Shown one piece after another: positions 63,998-64,000 of a stretch of DNA of 64,000 bases. The notes under the pieces were generated by a model. That model saw only the letters and a program-made list of their open reading frames with translations, made no database searches and was not told the origin of the DNA. The stretch is from positions 1,612,001 through 1,676,000 of the forward strand of contig NC_014935.1 in assembly GCF_000186245.1 (NCBI RefSeq), in the 5' to 3' direction. How positions within the stretch are numbered: the first letter of the stretch is position 1; each line of letters opens with the position of its first letter. The translations under genes were made by a program, and so were the position numbers. The stretch is from Nitratifractor salsuginis DSM 16511. GTDB taxonomy: Bacteria; Campylobacterota; Campylobacteria; Campylobacterales; Sulfurovaceae.

Positions 63998-64000
63998 ATG

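Overview
The window reads as a chromosome segment of a free-living Campylobacterota (Epsilonproteobacteria), probably a G+C-rich Sulfurovum/Nitratifractor-type chemolithotroph; the genus is an inference. Supporting signs: a gatC-cvpA-fur-lysS-glyA-DUF1882-SPOR block as in Campylobacter jejuni (with pilT added), an ispDF / HP1021-type regulator / ATP-sulfurylase-like / pgpA block also as in C. jejuni, histidine kinases with the AHQWRQPL signature common in this phylum, and ccoI-ccoS for a cbb3 oxidase. Genes are tightly packed, often with ATGA or TGATG stop/start overlaps.

Layout. 1-1576: end of pqiB and pqiC (lipid/envelope transport). 1561-5203: a two-substrate-domain sensor kinase with a diguanylate-cyclase response regulator. 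5309-7204: ruvX, a phosphoribosyltransferase, thiS and a small lipoprotein. 7268-8313: an IS256-type element with terminal inverted repeats and an 8-bp target duplication. 8319-11868: midA-like methyltransferase, tolC, argD. 11988-17710: ClC chloride transporter, ribF, DUF4139 protein, YaiI protein, LysE exporter, AraC regulator. 17769-21270: a second sensor kinase, paired with a REC-EAL protein. 21400-21648: a decayed second yaiI copy. 21785-26209: DUF2130 nuclease-like protein, KAP NTPase and an AT-rich AbiGi-like gene (defence-type island). 26630-29648: dicarboxylate symporter and a coupled pair in which one protein looks like an orphan Csm5-like RAMP. 29808-35124 (minus): tlyA, murI, a four-helix-bundle gene, rho, a membrane protein, dapE, rhodanese. 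35292-44480 (plus): the conserved housekeeping block, trpE, then hxlA-hxlB (ribulose monophosphate pathway). 44850-48647 (minus): DUF302, tRNA-Pro(GGG), mrp, thiC. 48926-52634: ispDF to pgpA. 52640-53215: an IS200-like element. 53391-58512: a five-gene overlapping operon (DUF2089, membrane protein, LemA, TPM/PDZ-like lipoprotein, M16 peptidase fused to membrane and PH-like domains). 58540-60293: AT-rich orphan genes ending in a fragment of an Rhs core. 60370-63997: ccoI, ccoS and an outer-membrane beta-barrel protein.

The most unusual sequence-level feature is a family of short tandem repeats, nearly all heptamers in exactly four copies, that sit on gene starts and stops (midA, murI, the four-helix gene, thiC, ccoI). 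Two perfect 31-bp copies in opposite orientation flank the four-helix-bundle gene between rho and murI and enter both reading frames. The best candidates for undescribed biology are that repeat family and cassette, the orphan RAMP-like pair, the LemA/TPM/M16 membrane operon, and the KAP/AbiGi-like island. No CRISPR array, rRNA operon or riboswitch was seen.
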